The notes below the pieces were generated by a model, which worked only from the letters and a program-made list of their open reading frames with translations, was not told the origin of the DNA and ran no database searches. From NCBI RefSeq assembly GCF_002514735.1, contig NZ_NBWU01000001.1, positions 868,001-932,000 of the forward strand: a DNA stretch of 64,000 nt, written 5' to 3'. The stretch comes from Sediminicola luteus. Lineage in GTDB: Bacteria > Bacteroidota > Bacteroidia > Flavobacteriales > Flavobacteriaceae. The position numbers were made by a program, and so were the translations under genes. Positions 8,803 through 17,898 of the stretch are shown piece after piece (position 1 is the stretch's first letter; every line of letters starts with the position of its first letter).

Positions 8803-8847
8803 TTGCCGGAAAAATCTACCGAGCTGAAAGCTTTGTTTATGGGTTAG
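8803..8847 (+). pseudogene. Relic of the thioesterase 3' end
   Basis: Read in frame, this stretch gives LPEK-STELKALFMG-stop, matching the intact gene's C-terminus LAGK-(MDPSQA)-TELKALFMG-stop with a short internal deletion. Upstream of 8803 the similarity disappears. It includes the right direct repeat (8816-8843), and its stop overlaps the stop of the DsbA-like gene on the other strand. Confidence 0.75.
8816..8843 (+). repeat. Direct repeat, right copy
   Basis: Differs from 5504-5531 at one of 28 bases. Together the two copies bracket about 3.3 kb holding the Fur/TonB/Cys-rich module. Confidence 0.85.
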
Positions 8848-9476
8848 AGATTTAGCTTTTCACTTAATCCCAGAATCAAATTTTCCGGTTTAAAATACCC
8901 TGAAGCAATCACCCGTGCTGTTTCGTCTTCTTGCAATACCAAGGTCGGGAATCCTTGGGCCCATTTCCGGGCCTCTTGGAATTCGGTTTGGGTTTTCCCT
9001 TTATTTTCGGCCGACAACCAATCCGTTGTAAAATCACTATAAGGTAACTCAAGGGCTTCCATTAGACTTTGATAGCTTTCAGGCACATCCAATCTTTTCC
9101 CTTTTTGGAACAATAATGTTTGTATGGCAGAAGCAATATGAACCGAATGTTCGGGCCGTTGCGATTTGGCCCATACAAAGGCCGCACAGGGCTCCTGGCT
9201 ACTAAAAACATAATTGGAATCCTGTACCAAATCAAAATAGGCTTGGGAGATGGTCACCCCTGTAGTCTGCTCCAGTCTTGGGGTATGTTGGGAAATAAAT
9301 CCGTAGAGATCCGTTCCTCCAGCCGGGGCCTGGGGTGGCAACCACATGCCACCTACTAATACTTCAATGGGCAGGCTGTCACCGAAATGATTTTGTACTT
9401 CTTTTATACTCGCACTGTTGCCATAACACCAGCCACAATGCGGATCCATGATATAGATCAACTTCTTTTGGGTCAT
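8844..9476 (-). CDS. DsbA-family thioredoxin-fold protein
   Basis: Thiol oxidoreductase of the DsbA/FrnE-like superfamily. Seen: active-site CGWC (HCGWCYG, about residues 14-20) after the first beta strand, an inserted helical domain, and a C-terminal thioredoxin strand with the cis-Pro region GFPTLVLQED (about residue 180). 210 aa from ATG 9476; a GTG start 13 codons upstream would overlap the next gene. No signal peptide, so it is probably cytoplasmic. The substrate is unknown. It ends where the thioesterase relic ends, suggesting these two genes were once directly convergent. Confidence 0.85.
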   Translation of the reverse strand: MTQKKLIYIMDPHCGWCYGNSASIKEVQNHFGDSLPIEVLVGGMWLPPQAPAGGTDLYGFISQHTPRLEQTTGVTISQAYFDLVQDSNYVFSSQEPCAAFVWAKSQRPEHSVHIASAIQTLLFQKGKRLDVPESYQSLMEALELPYSDFTTDWLSAENKGKTQTEFQEARKWAQGFPTLVLQEDETARVIASGYFKPENLILGLSEKLNL

Positions 9477-9496
9477 AAACTGTTTAAGATTTGAGA

Positions 9497-10720
9497 TTAC
9501 AGCGGATGTATCCACTGTTGAGGATTCAATTTTTTCGAATCTTGGTAGAGATAGAATTTTAGTCGGGTCTGCTGCGTATTCCGATTGGTATAAATTTCTC
9601 CCAAAGCTTCTTTGGCCGCCACTTTATCTCCCTTTTTTACATAGAGTTTGGATAGGTTGTAGTAGGTGGTAATATAGTTTCCGTGTTTTACCTGTACCCC
9701 GAGATTACCCCCTGGCACCGATAAAATCGCGATAACCTCCCCTTTAAATATGGACCGGGCCGGGGTACCAGCATCGGTAGCAATAATAACCCCATTGTTT
9801 TGGTGTTTTATCCCCGGATAAACGGCATCTTTGTACACCCCAAAGCCCTTGGATATAATGCCGCGCTCCACGGGCCAGATATGGCGCCCTTTATTGGCCG
9901 AAAAATTATCGGCGACCAACTTGGCCTCCGGGGTCAACGCGAACTTGGTACTGCTGCCCTTTTTACCCGATTTTTTGTTGCTGGCGGCAATGGCGGCACG
10001 AATAAGCTTGTCGATCTCCCTATCGATCCTACGGGCCTCTTGCTGTTTCTTTTTTAAACTTGCGGCGTATTTGCTTTCGTTCTTTTTTATACTGGCCAAA
10101 AGGGAGTTTTGGGTCTCTTTTTCGGCCATCAGGGCCTGACGCTCCTTTCTATTCGCTGCCAATAGGGCTTCTTTGGTCTTGCGCTGCTCGGCCAACTCTT
10201 GGTTCTTTTTGGTCAACACCTCTGTCTTAACCACGATCTGCTCCCCTTGTTCTTTACGATAGCTGGCGTATTGTTTTAAATACTGCAGCCGTTTATAGGC
10301 CTGTAAAAAGTTCTCGGCAGACAATAGGAACATGACCCGGTTTTGCTGGGAACGGTTTTGGTAGGACTTTTGGATCATGGCGGCATAATCTTCCCGCAAG
10401 AGCTTTAAATCGTTTTTAAGCTTGCCTACTTGGCGCACATTGGCATGGATCTGACGGTTGAGTAGATTGCTTTCCCTATTGGTCAATCGAATAAGTTGTT
10501 GTCTCTTATTGATCCGGGTATCTAAAGCCTCCATTTGGTCGAGTACCGAACCTTTTTCTTTGCGCTCGGCCGAAAGCAAACGGTTCATTTCGGCAATCTC
10601 TTTCTGTAAGCGCTTGCGCTGGGCCTCCAGTTCCTTTTGTTCTTGGGTTTGGGCCAAGGTCAGAAAAGACGCCATTAAAGCACAAAAGAGTAAAAAAAGG
10701 TATTTTGGTTTGGCCCTCAT
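9497..10720 (-). CDS. EnvC-like coiled-coil protein with degenerate LytM/M23 domain
   Basis: Predicted periplasmic activator of cell-wall amidases. Seen: signal peptide ending about residue 23 (LTLAQ), a long coiled coil rich in Gln/Glu/Lys/Arg (about 25-255), and a C-terminal M23-like fold (about 285-400; TDAGTPARSIFKGEVIAI, HGNYITTYYNL). The canonical zinc-ligand pattern HxxxD ... HxH is not conserved (YNL in place of AHL), as in EnvC, which activates rather than cleaves. 407 aa. It follows the DUF4292 gene with no gap, so translational coupling is likely. Confidence 0.88.
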   Translation of the reverse strand: MRAKPKYLFLLFCALMASFLTLAQTQEQKELEAQRKRLQKEIAEMNRLLSAERKEKGSVLDQMEALDTRINKRQQLIRLTNRESNLLNRQIHANVRQVGKLKNDLKLLREDYAAMIQKSYQNRSQQNRVMFLLSAENFLQAYKRLQYLKQYASYRKEQGEQIVVKTEVLTKKNQELAEQRKTKEALLAANRKERQALMAEKETQNSLLASIKKNESKYAASLKKKQQEARRIDREIDKLIRAAIAASNKKSGKKGSSTKFALTPEAKLVADNFSANKGRHIWPVERGIISKGFGVYKDAVYPGIKHQNNGVIIATDAGTPARSIFKGEVIAILSVPGGNLGVQVKHGNYITTYYNLSKLYVKKGDKVAAKEALGEIYTNRNTQQTRLKFYLYQDSKKLNPQQWIHPL

Positions 10721-11500
10721 TTATTTCAGCACGATTTCTTTGTAACCTTCCGGGACCCGGTACGGAAAACGCATATTGGCATTGAGTTCCATATTTCGGA
10801 ACTCAAGGTCAATGGTACTACTGTCCTTGTCCGTCATGGCCTCAATATGCACTTTATTGGGCAGGGCCTGCCCCGCTACTTCCTGGTAATCGGTATAGGC
10901 GATATGCAGCTTCCGGTTTTTGGCCGGTTGGATCAATTGCTGGTCGTCTACCCTTAGGTTACGGGGTTCGAGGCGCAACACGGATTTGAAGAATAGATCG
11001 GCTGCCTTGGGTTTTAATTCATAGGCATCGGCCAAGGTCTGCATACGGTATTTCCGTTCACGTAAATCTTCCAAAGCCTGTCCCAGCAATAGATTTTGCA
11101 CTTTGTCAAAATCGAGCTCTACCCCTAATATTTCCGATAGGTATGAAAAATCACCTTCAAAAAACTCGCCCTCCAGTTTGTTATAGAAAGAAACCTTTTC
11201 GGGCGTAATCTTGGCTTTTACGATACCGAGGGTGGCCGAAATCCAGATGACCGAATCCTTTTGCATACGAAGGCTTACATTAAAACCTTGGGAATCGTCG
11301 CCATTGGTATGATCGATCTTTACCCTTCCGCTTAGTGTATTAAAGCGTAATTGATTGTCGTAATGTCCCTTGATCACCCCTTTTACCGAAGCTTTTGGGT
11401 CTACTTCGGCCCCCGCCAATACCTTTTTTGATGAACAGGCCGTCAGCAGGGTAAAACATAACAGCAGACCGAATAGGTTTATGGACTTCAACTTCGTCAT
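10721..11500 (-). CDS. DUF4292-type lipoprotein
   Basis: 259-aa lipoprotein: signal peptide with lipobox LTAC (Cys about residue 22), then CSSKKVLAG, with no acidic residues after the Cys, so probably facing the periplasm. The body is beta-rich with the pattern seen in DUF4292 proteins of Bacteroidota (LSGRVKI near 58, VWISATLGIVKAKITP about 88, LLLGQALEDLR about 137) and resembles LolA/LolB-like lipoprotein carriers, which is inference. It overlaps the TPR gene by 4 bp (ATGA) and abuts the EnvC-like gene: one operon. Confidence 0.85.
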   Translation of the reverse strand: MTKLKSINLFGLLLCFTLLTACSSKKVLAGAEVDPKASVKGVIKGHYDNQLRFNTLSGRVKIDHTNGDDSQGFNVSLRMQKDSVIWISATLGIVKAKITPEKVSFYNKLEGEFFEGDFSYLSEILGVELDFDKVQNLLLGQALEDLRERKYRMQTLADAYELKPKAADLFFKSVLRLEPRNLRVDDQQLIQPAKNRKLHIAYTDYQEVAGQALPNKVHIEAMTDKDSSTIDLEFRNMELNANMRFPYRVPEGYKEIVLK

Positions 11501-12402
11501 TGGATTATCTTGCTAAAATAGGTATTTGCCTTGTTTTGATCGCCAAGAGCGGTATAGGCATCCCCAAGGGTTTTGTACAATTTGTTTGCCAAAGGGCCTT
11601 CTTCCAATAAAAAATCGAGGCCATCCTTTAAATAGCTTACGGCTTCTTTGGGCTTACCTGTTTGTAAAAGCGCTTGGCCTTGGGCATAATAGAGATAAGG
11701 CTGGGCCGGGAAAAGCTCCAAGGCCTCGCCCGACACTTGGGCCGCTTCCTTGAATTTTCCTTGCGCCAATAGGTTTTCCAATTGGGTGGTATAGGCCTGC
11801 ATGGGATTCTCCTTTTTGGGAGTAGCCTGCACCTCAGGGGCCGTGGCTATGCCCTGGCTTGGTTTGGGTGGTGCCATTTGATCCAACTTGGCCGTATAGT
11901 CCGATTTAAAATCGCTTTGGGGTAGTTCTTGAAGCCATTTACGGGCCAAGGCCCATTGCCCGTGGGTATAGAACACCTTCACTAGGTTTTTCCCTACCTC
12001 TGGATGGGAACGGAGTTCGGCGGGCGCCATGGTTTCAAAAGGTTTTCCCTGTACCGCGAGTACCTTAATGTATACCTCCAAAAACCAAGGGTTGGCCGGC
12101 TCAAGTAACAACACATCCAATGAGGTGGTTTCGGCATTCGGATAATCCTTGAGTTGCAGATACACTTTAGAGAGTTCGTGCATTACCGCCCGGTTTTCGG
12201 GTTTAATGGACTGGGCCACCAATAAAGCATCGCGGGCACGGTCGTAATTTTCAATGCCTTTTTGGGTGAGGGCCTCGAAAAAACTTTCTTGAAAATCATC
12301 GGAATACTCCTCTAAGAACAATTCAGCACTTCCTTCTTCTTGGGCATAGGTAAACCCAATAAAAAGCAATCCGAGCAGCAATGTCTTGAAAATTCGTTCC
12401 AT
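11497..12402 (-). CDS. Tetratricopeptide-repeat protein, exported
   Basis: 301-aa protein with signal peptide (MERIFKTLLLGLLFIGFTYAQ) and two TPR blocks, one at about residues 30-110 (NYDRARDALLVAQSIKP, LKDYPNAETTSLDVLLLEP) and one in the C-terminal third (GKFKEAAQVSGEALELFP, GKPKEAVSYLKDGLDFL, GDQNKANTYFSKII), joined by a Pro/Ala/Gln-rich linker. A protein-interaction scaffold is inferred. ATG 12402 was chosen because the signal peptide starts there. First gene of the TPR-DUF4292-EnvC-like set, which may act together at the envelope. Confidence 0.85.
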   Translation of the reverse strand: MERIFKTLLLGLLFIGFTYAQEEGSAELFLEEYSDDFQESFFEALTQKGIENYDRARDALLVAQSIKPENRAVMHELSKVYLQLKDYPNAETTSLDVLLLEPANPWFLEVYIKVLAVQGKPFETMAPAELRSHPEVGKNLVKVFYTHGQWALARKWLQELPQSDFKSDYTAKLDQMAPPKPSQGIATAPEVQATPKKENPMQAYTTQLENLLAQGKFKEAAQVSGEALELFPAQPYLYYAQGQALLQTGKPKEAVSYLKDGLDFLLEEGPLANKLYKTLGDAYTALGDQNKANTYFSKIIQ

Positions 12403-12504
12403 ACGTCCACTGGGCACGTAATGCGCCACTTCAATTCGAATTTACGGGTTTGTAGGGAACTAGGACACCTAATTGATGAAATTTTATGATTAGGCTCAGC
12501 CCAA

Positions 12505-12539
12505 TAGACCTGTCAGGTTTCTAAAACCTGACAGGTCTA
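12505..12539. repeat. Perfect 16-bp-stem hairpin (REP-like)
   Basis: Arms TAGACCTGTCAGGTTT and its exact complement separated by the loop CTA. It lies downstream of dut on the minus strand but is not followed by a T-run on either strand, so it is more likely a dispersed palindromic repeat than a classic terminator. CCTGTCAGG palindromes are common in Bacteroidota intergenic DNA, by recollection. Confidence 0.75.
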
Positions 12540-12548
12540 GGTCTCCGC

Positions 12549-12983
12549 TTATTTTGTTCCGGTACTGCCAAAGCCCCCGGCGCCCCGTTCGGTCTCCGAA
12601 AGGGTTTCGACTTCAATCCACTCGGCCCGTTCGTGTTTGGCGATAACCATTTGGGCGATACGTTCGCCATTTTCCACCGTAAAGGGTTCGTTGGATAGGT
12701 TGACCAAAATCACCCCAATCTCGCCCCTATAATCGGCATCGATGGTTCCGGGTGCATTGAGCACACTAATGCCTTTTTTGGCCGCCAGACCACTCCTAGG
12801 ACGTACCTGGGCCTCATAACCGATAGGCAGTTCAATAAAGAGTCCGGTTTTGATTACGGCCCGCTCCAAAGGCGCCAAGGTTATGGGTTCGCCCAATTGA
12901 GCCCTTAGGTCCATGCCGGCCGAGGCTTCGGTCTCATAATGGGGTAAGGCATGTTCGGAACGGTTGATGATCTTTATGGTCAT
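12549..12983 (-). CDS. dut: dUTP diphosphatase
   Basis: Hydrolyses dUTP to dUMP and diphosphate, keeping uracil out of DNA and supplying dTMP synthesis. Seen: the five dUTPase motifs, including AGMDLRA (about residue 22), [11 protein letters not shown] (about 62-72), [13 protein letters not shown] (about 80-92), ERIAQMVI (about 107) and the terminal Gly-rich [10 protein letters not shown] arm. 144 aa, typical homotrimeric type. The start overlaps the end of the flippase gene by 4 bp, so the two are coupled. Confidence 0.97.
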   Translation of the reverse strand: MTIKIINRSEHALPHYETEASAGMDLRAQLGEPITLAPLERAVIKTGLFIELPIGYEAQVRPRSGLAAKKGISVLNAPGTIDADYRGEIGVILVNLSNEPFTVENGERIAQMVIAKHERAEWIEVETLSETERGAGGFGSTGTK

Positions 12984-14428
12984 GTTTTCTGCAATATTTT
13001 ACGAATGTTCTGATGTTCGAGTTTATAAGTAAGGGCCAAAAAGGCCAGTAAAAGCGGAATACCCAGCCATACGTTTCGGTTAAAGCCATAGAAAGCGATG
13101 ACGGACAATAGTACAGAAACGGACATATAGAACACGATCTTGCGATTGTTGTATGGCACCGGATAATAACGTTTTCCGATAAAGTAGGACAACAAGGCCA
13201 TACTACCATAGGCGGCCAAAGTAGCCCAGGCCGAGGCCATAAATCCATATTTGGGTATAAAAACAAAGTTGATGACCAGGGTCAATGCCGCGCCCACCAA
13301 TGAAATATAGGCGCCCCAACGGGTGCGGTCGGTAACCTTGTACCAAACCGATAGGTTGTGGTAAATGCCCAAACAAAAGGCGGCCAACAATAAAATCGGT
13401 ACCACGTCCATGGCCTCAAAATAATCCTCGTTCCGCATTAAAATATGTTTGAGCCAATCGGAAAAAACCACCGTGGCCAATAAAATTATCGAGCCAATGA
13501 CCACAAAATAGTTGGTGACCATGGCATAGGCTTTTTGCGGGTTTTTGTTATTGGCATGGCTAAAGAAAAAGGGTTCGATACCCAGGCGGAATGCCGTAGC
13601 GAAAAGCGTCATAAACACACTCATCTTATAACAAGCGCCATAAATACCTACTTGATCTTCGGCTATATCATCCGGAAGTAATTGCATTAATAAGATTTTA
13701 TCGAAAACCTCATTCACGGTAAAGGCCAGACCGGCCACAAGTACGGGAAAAGCGTACTTCATCATCCGTTCGAAAAGCTCTAGATCGAAATAGTAGTGCG
13801 AGCGCAGGTAAATACCTCCCACCAAGGCCAGGGTAACCAAACTAGCGATCAAATTTGAAATGAATACGTAGTGTATTTCAAAATCCGGTTTATAAAGTCC
13901 TCCCAAAAAGCTATCGGCCATTTTGGGCAGTAGGATCAAAAAGAAAAGGTTTAATCCCAGATTAATGAGCACATTGGTGATCTTTACCCAAGCATAGCGT
14001 CCGGGTCGTCCTTTAGCCCTAAGATAAGCAAAGGGGATTACAGCCAGGGCATCGAGCACCAAAATGAAAATAAAGTAACTCAAATACTCTAACGGAATAT
14101 TTATCCAGTAGGTCAGCGACGGTTTTATGCTTAGGCCCAGCACCAAAAAGAACATGGAACTGGTGAGCATACTGAGCAAGCTGGTGGCTATGACCTTGGG
14201 CTTGTTGGGCTCTTGGTTGAAAAAACGGAAAAAAGCCGTTTCCATACCATAGGAAAGGAGTACGTTAAAAATCGCGAAATAGGAAAAATAGTAAGTGACC
14301 TTTCCATAGTCGCCCGTTTCCATAACCTCTGTATACAAAGGGGTAAGGATAAACGAGAACATACGGGGCAGTACCGTAGCCAGTCCGTATATGGCCGTTT
14401 GATGGAAAAGTTTTTTAATCGCGCTCAA
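12980..14428 (-). CDS. Lipid-linked oligosaccharide flippase-like membrane protein (MOP superfamily)
   Basis: 482-aa polytopic protein with 12-14 hydrophobic segments, of the polysaccharide-biosynthesis (Wzx/MurJ-like) branch of the MOP exporters. N-terminal [20 protein letters not shown] and repeated aromatic helices fit the family. It should move undecaprenyl-linked sugar intermediates across the inner membrane; the substrate is unknown. The only in-frame start compatible with the family N-terminus is TTG at 14428: upstream codons hold no ATG before a stop, and the next ATG would cut into helix 1. Confidence 0.85.
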   Translation of the reverse strand: MSAIKKLFHQTAIYGLATVLPRMFSFILTPLYTEVMETGDYGKVTYYFSYFAIFNVLLSYGMETAFFRFFNQEPNKPKVIATSLLSMLTSSMFFLVLGLSIKPSLTYWINIPLEYLSYFIFILVLDALAVIPFAYLRAKGRPGRYAWVKITNVLINLGLNLFFLILLPKMADSFLGGLYKPDFEIHYVFISNLIASLVTLALVGGIYLRSHYYFDLELFERMMKYAFPVLVAGLAFTVNEVFDKILLMQLLPDDIAEDQVGIYGACYKMSVFMTLFATAFRLGIEPFFFSHANNKNPQKAYAMVTNYFVVIGSIILLATVVFSDWLKHILMRNEDYFEAMDVVPILLLAAFCLGIYHNLSVWYKVTDRTRWGAYISLVGAALTLVINFVFIPKYGFMASAWATLAAYGSMALLSYFIGKRYYPVPYNNRKIVFYMSVSVLLSVIAFYGFNRNVWLGIPLLLAFLALTYKLEHQNIRKILQKT

Positions 14429-14740
14429 ATCGGGAGGGAAATGCTAGGGGTAAAAGTAAGGATATTAGAATAAAGACCGTTATGCTGGAGGAAGAAAGCT
14501 CAAGGACCGCTGCGCTAAAGGAAGAAAGACCGGCTTCCTTTGCCATTATCATTTTAGTTCATGACAAAAAAAGAGATGTCATATTGAGCACCGTATCAGC
14601 TAGACAGACAGGTAGTCGAAATGCTAAAAATCATTTTTCCATTTGTCTTCGACTGCGCTCAGACTGACATTTAGGATAGAAATTAATTTTGTTATGTATT
14701 GAACAATAGCATTCAACTTTCGAACCACACGATGTAAAAC
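14429..14740. other. Intergenic stretch between flippase and atpG terminator
   Basis: About 310 bp without a credible gene. It holds the nested inverted repeat at 14577-14669 and a short duplicated GGAAGAAAG. No promoter matching TAnnTTTG was found for the flippase gene. Confidence 0.5.
14577..14669. repeat. Nested imperfect palindrome (REP/MITE-like)
   Basis: Outer arms 14577-14589 and 14657-14669 are complementary at 11 of 13 positions (TGTCATATTGAGC with GCTCAGACTGACA); inner arms AGTCGAA (14614-14620) and TTCGACT (14648-14654) are perfect. The TTCGACTGCGCTCAGACTGACA-type end is one I recall as widespread in flavobacterial intergenic DNA. Confidence 0.6.
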
Positions 14741-14770
14741 AAAAAACCCCACCGAAATCGGCAGGGTTCT
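14741..14770 (-). terminator. Rho-independent terminator of the atp operon
   Basis: On the minus strand AACCC-TG-CCGA-tt-TCGG-TG-GGGTT folds into a stem with a 2x2 internal mismatch and is followed by a run of T. It starts about 45 bp after the atpG stop. Confidence 0.7.
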
Positions 14771-14813
14771 TATGATATATATGTAGTAAACGGGGAAGAC
14801 TACATCTGTGCCC

Positions 14814-15674
14814 TTAGTTAGCCAAGGCTTCGGCACCACCAACAATCTCAAGGATCTCGTTGGTAATGGCAGCCTGACGGGCTTTGTTATAGGTCAATGT
14901 CAATTCGTCCCTTAGGGCACCGGCATTATCGGTTGCCTTGTGCATGGCCGTCATACGGGCGCCATGCTCTGAGGCAAAAGAATCGCGGATTCCTTTGAAC
15001 AATTGCGTTTTCAACGATTTTGGGATCAATTCCATGACGATCTCGGCCTTACCTGGCTCAAAGATATAATCGGCTGAGCTGTTCTCGGCACCTTCTACTG
15101 GCAGGATTGGCAAGAACTGTTCGGTCATTACAATCTGCGTAGCGGCATTCTTGAACTTGTTGTACACCAATTCAATCTTGTCGTACTCGCCTTCGGCAAA
15201 GCGGTCCATAAGCTCTTGGGCAATGGCGGCCACATTCTCGAAGGTTAAGTCGTCGTATACCCCTGAGTGGTTGGCGATAACATTACCACCTTTAGCCAAA
15301 ATATCGTCACCTTTCTTACCAATGGCCATAATATCTACCTGCTTTCCGGCATAGACCTCATTGCTCAATTGGTTTACCTTTTTGATGATATTCGAGTTAA
15401 AGGCACCACAAAGCCCCCTATTGGAGGTTATGGCCACAACCAATACCTTGTTTACCTCACGATCTTCGGAAAAGGCGCTTCCGGCCCCTTCTTCCAATGC
15501 CCCACTAAGGTTCTGTAACAACTCGGTCAATTTATCGGCATAGGGTCGCATGGCGGTAATCGCATCTTGGGCCTTTTTCAATTTGGCCGCCGATACCATC
15601 TTCATGGCAGAGGTAATCTGCATGGTCGATTTTACCGAGCTGATCCTATTCCGTATTTCCTTTAAATTAGCCAT
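14814..15674 (-). CDS. atpG: F-type ATP synthase subunit gamma
   Basis: Central rotor stalk of F1, transmitting c-ring rotation to the catalytic alpha/beta ring. Seen: N-terminal IRNRISSVKSTMQITSAMKMV, which forms the first long helix, the Rossmann-like middle with SNRGLCGAFN (about residue 82) and the C-terminal helix ending AITNEILEIVGGAEAL. 286 aa. Last gene of the operon, followed by a terminator; a tandem/inverted repeat lies between it and atpA. Confidence 0.97.
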   Translation of the reverse strand: MANLKEIRNRISSVKSTMQITSAMKMVSAAKLKKAQDAITAMRPYADKLTELLQNLSGALEEGAGSAFSEDREVNKVLVVAITSNRGLCGAFNSNIIKKVNQLSNEVYAGKQVDIMAIGKKGDDILAKGGNVIANHSGVYDDLTFENVAAIAQELMDRFAEGEYDKIELVYNKFKNAATQIVMTEQFLPILPVEGAENSSADYIFEPGKAEIVMELIPKSLKTQLFKGIRDSFASEHGARMTAMHKATDNAGALRDELTLTYNKARQAAITNEILEIVGGAEALAN

Positions 15675-15688
15675 GTATCGTTAATTAT

Positions 15689-15716
15689 GAATTCTGAATC
15701 CAGAATTCTGAATTCA
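15689..15716. repeat. 14-bp tandem repeat forming a hairpin between atpA and atpG
   Basis: Two copies of GAATTCTGAATYCA (one mismatch) in tandem. GAATTCTG at 15689-15696 and CAGAATTC at 15701-15708 are exact complements around AATC, giving an 8-bp stem within the operon. Confidence 0.7.
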
Positions 15717-15722
15717 AAATGC

Positions 15723-17300
15723 TTAAGCGTATTTAGCAGCCAAATCTTTACAAACCGAGGTTAAGGTATCGGTTACCTCGTCGGTCAGTTTACCTGATTT
15801 GATGGTATCTAAAATATTGCGGTGCTTGGCGTTCATAAACTCGATGAACTCACCTTCGAACTCTTTTACTTTCTCAACAGGAACATTCCTAAGCAAGTTC
15901 TTGGAACCAGCATAGATAATGGCCACCTGATCTTCTACCGTATACGGGTCGTTCTGGGCCTGCTTAAGAATCTCTACGTTTCTACGCCCTTTTTCAATTA
16001 CATTCAGGGTTGCAGCATCCAAATCGGAACCAAACTTGGCAAAGGCTTCCAATTCACGGAACTGAGCCTGATCCAGTTTCAAGGTACCGGCTACCTTTTT
16101 CATAGACTTGATCTGGGCCGAACCTCCTACACGAGATACGGAGATACCTACGTTAATCGCCGGACGCACCCCTTGGTTGAACAAATCTTGCTCCAAGAAA
16201 ATCTGACCATCGGTAATCGAAATCACATTGGTAGGGATATAGGCTGATACGTCACCCGCTTGGGTTTCGATAATAGGTAGGGCAGTTAATGAACCACCAC
16301 CTTTTACCTTATCTTTCAAAGACTCCGGAAGGTCGTTCATATCCTTGGCAATGGTATCATCGGCAATAACCTTGGCGGCACGCTCCAACAAACGCGAGTG
16401 TAGGTAGAAAACATCACCAGGGTAGGCCTCACGTCCTGGAGGACGACGAAGCAACAAAGACACCTCACGGTAGGCTACCGCTTGCTTGGACAAATCATCG
16501 TAAATGATCAAAGCAGGACGACCGGTATCACGGAAGTACTCTCCGATAGCGGCACCGGCCATTGGGGCGTATACCTGCATTGGTGCAGGATCCGAAGCGT
16601 TAGCGGCTACGATTGTCGTATAGGCCAAAGCCCCTTTATCTTCCAAAGTCTTGGCAATAGCGGCCACGGTAGAAGCTTTCTGACCAATGGCTACATAGAT
16701 ACAGTATACAGGCTCGCCTGCATCGTAAAATTCTTTTTGGTTGATGATGGTATCGATACAAACCGTAGTCTTACCGGTCTGCTTATCACCGATTACCAAC
16801 TCACGCTGACCCCTTCCGATCGGAATCATGGCATCTACCGCCTTAACCCCGGTTTGAAGTGGCTCGTTTACCGGCTGACGGAAGATTACACCTGGGGCCT
16901 TACGCTCCAAGGGCATTTCGTAAGTCTCACCGGAAATAGCACCTTTACCGTCAATAGGCTCTCCTAGGGTGTTCAATACACGACCAACAACACCTTCACC
17001 TACCTTGATCGAGGCAATGGTCTGGGTGCGCTTTACGGTATCGCCCTCTTTAACTTCTTTAGATGGACCCAAAAGTACCACACCTACGTTGTCTTCCTCG
17101 AGGTTAAGTACCATACCTTGCATTCCACTACCGAACTCTACCAACTCCCCGTACTGAACGTTGGAAAGACCGTACACACGGGCAACACCATCACCCACCT
17201 GCAATACGGTACCTACTTCGTTCAAGGATGCAGAGGCCTCAAATCCTGATAATTGCTCTTTTAAGATTGCTGATACTTCAGCGGCTTTTACTCCTGCCAT
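15723..17300 (-). CDS. atpA: F-type ATP synthase subunit alpha
   Basis: Regulatory nucleotide-binding subunit of the F1 hexamer. Seen: beta-barrel N-terminus, Walker A GDKQTGKT (about residue 170), the [12 protein letters not shown] Walker B region (about 265), and the family segment [15 protein letters not shown] (about 370). 525 aa from ATG 17300 ([10 protein letters not shown]), which is the usual family start; the seven-codon upstream extension was rejected. Beta (atpD) and epsilon (atpC) are not in the window. Confidence 0.98.
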   Translation of the reverse strand: MAGVKAAEVSAILKEQLSGFEASASLNEVGTVLQVGDGVARVYGLSNVQYGELVEFGSGMQGMVLNLEEDNVGVVLLGPSKEVKEGDTVKRTQTIASIKVGEGVVGRVLNTLGEPIDGKGAISGETYEMPLERKAPGVIFRQPVNEPLQTGVKAVDAMIPIGRGQRELVIGDKQTGKTTVCIDTIINQKEFYDAGEPVYCIYVAIGQKASTVAAIAKTLEDKGALAYTTIVAANASDPAPMQVYAPMAGAAIGEYFRDTGRPALIIYDDLSKQAVAYREVSLLLRRPPGREAYPGDVFYLHSRLLERAAKVIADDTIAKDMNDLPESLKDKVKGGGSLTALPIIETQAGDVSAYIPTNVISITDGQIFLEQDLFNQGVRPAINVGISVSRVGGSAQIKSMKKVAGTLKLDQAQFRELEAFAKFGSDLDAATLNVIEKGRRNVEILKQAQNDPYTVEDQVAIIYAGSKNLLRNVPVEKVKEFEGEFIEFMNAKHRNILDTIKSGKLTDEVTDTLTSVCKDLAAKYA

Positions 17301-17349
17301 TTTACTTTGTATAAAATGCAAGGCCCCCCGGCCTTGACGGTTGTTTTAA

Positions 17350-17889
17350 TTATATGCTGTTTACAAAACTTCTTTTAACCTCGCTAAGCTTGTTCGCGAT
17401 ACTGGCATCGTACTGTGTATCGCCAACCCTAAGGATAAACCCACCCAATACGGCCGGATCTACCACGCTTTTGAGGCTTACTTTCTTTCCGGTCAATTCG
17501 GCTACCTTGGCCAATACCTGCTTTTCCATATCGGCAGTAAGCGGTACGGCAGTGGTAACGGTAGCGGCCTCTTCGCCACGAAGGGCCTCGCTCAAGGCGA
17601 TGAATTTCTGGGCCACCTGGCCCAAAAGCCCTACCCGTTTATTGTTGACCAATAGTTTGATCAAATCCAAAGTACCTTGTTGCGACCCTTTGAAAACGGA
17701 TTCCAACACCTGTTGTTTGGCACTACCGTTTATTACGGGATCGGCCAATACTTCCTGTAGTTCGGTACTATCGTTCAATGTGTCCAACACGGTACGCATA
17801 TCGGCCTCCAAGGCTTCGGTAGATTTTTTCTCTACAGAAAGCTCCAACAGGGCTTTGGCGTAACGTATGGCTGCTCTAGATTCGCTCAT
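17350..17889 (-). CDS. atpH: F-type ATP synthase subunit delta
   Basis: Peripheral-stalk subunit that ties the b dimer to the top of F1. Seen: all-helical N-terminal domain beginning RAAIRYAKALLELS and the C-terminal motif SVVDPAVLGGFILRVGDTQYDAS (split here as the conserved D-P-x-LGGF and G-D-x-x-YDAS parts, about residues 140-165). 179 aa. Nine bp separate it from atpF and about 49 bp from atpA. Confidence 0.96.
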   Translation of the reverse strand: MSESRAAIRYAKALLELSVEKKSTEALEADMRTVLDTLNDSTELQEVLADPVINGSAKQQVLESVFKGSQQGTLDLIKLLVNNKRVGLLGQVAQKFIALSEALRGEEAATVTTAVPLTADMEKQVLAKVAELTGKKVSLKSVVDPAVLGGFILRVGDTQYDASIANKLSEVKRSFVNSI

Positions 17890-17898
17890 TCGTCTTAA

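Noticed and set aside
9497-10720. EnvC-like protein as an active M23 endopeptidase
   Set aside because: The zinc-ligand residues of M23 are not conserved, so an activator role is more likely.
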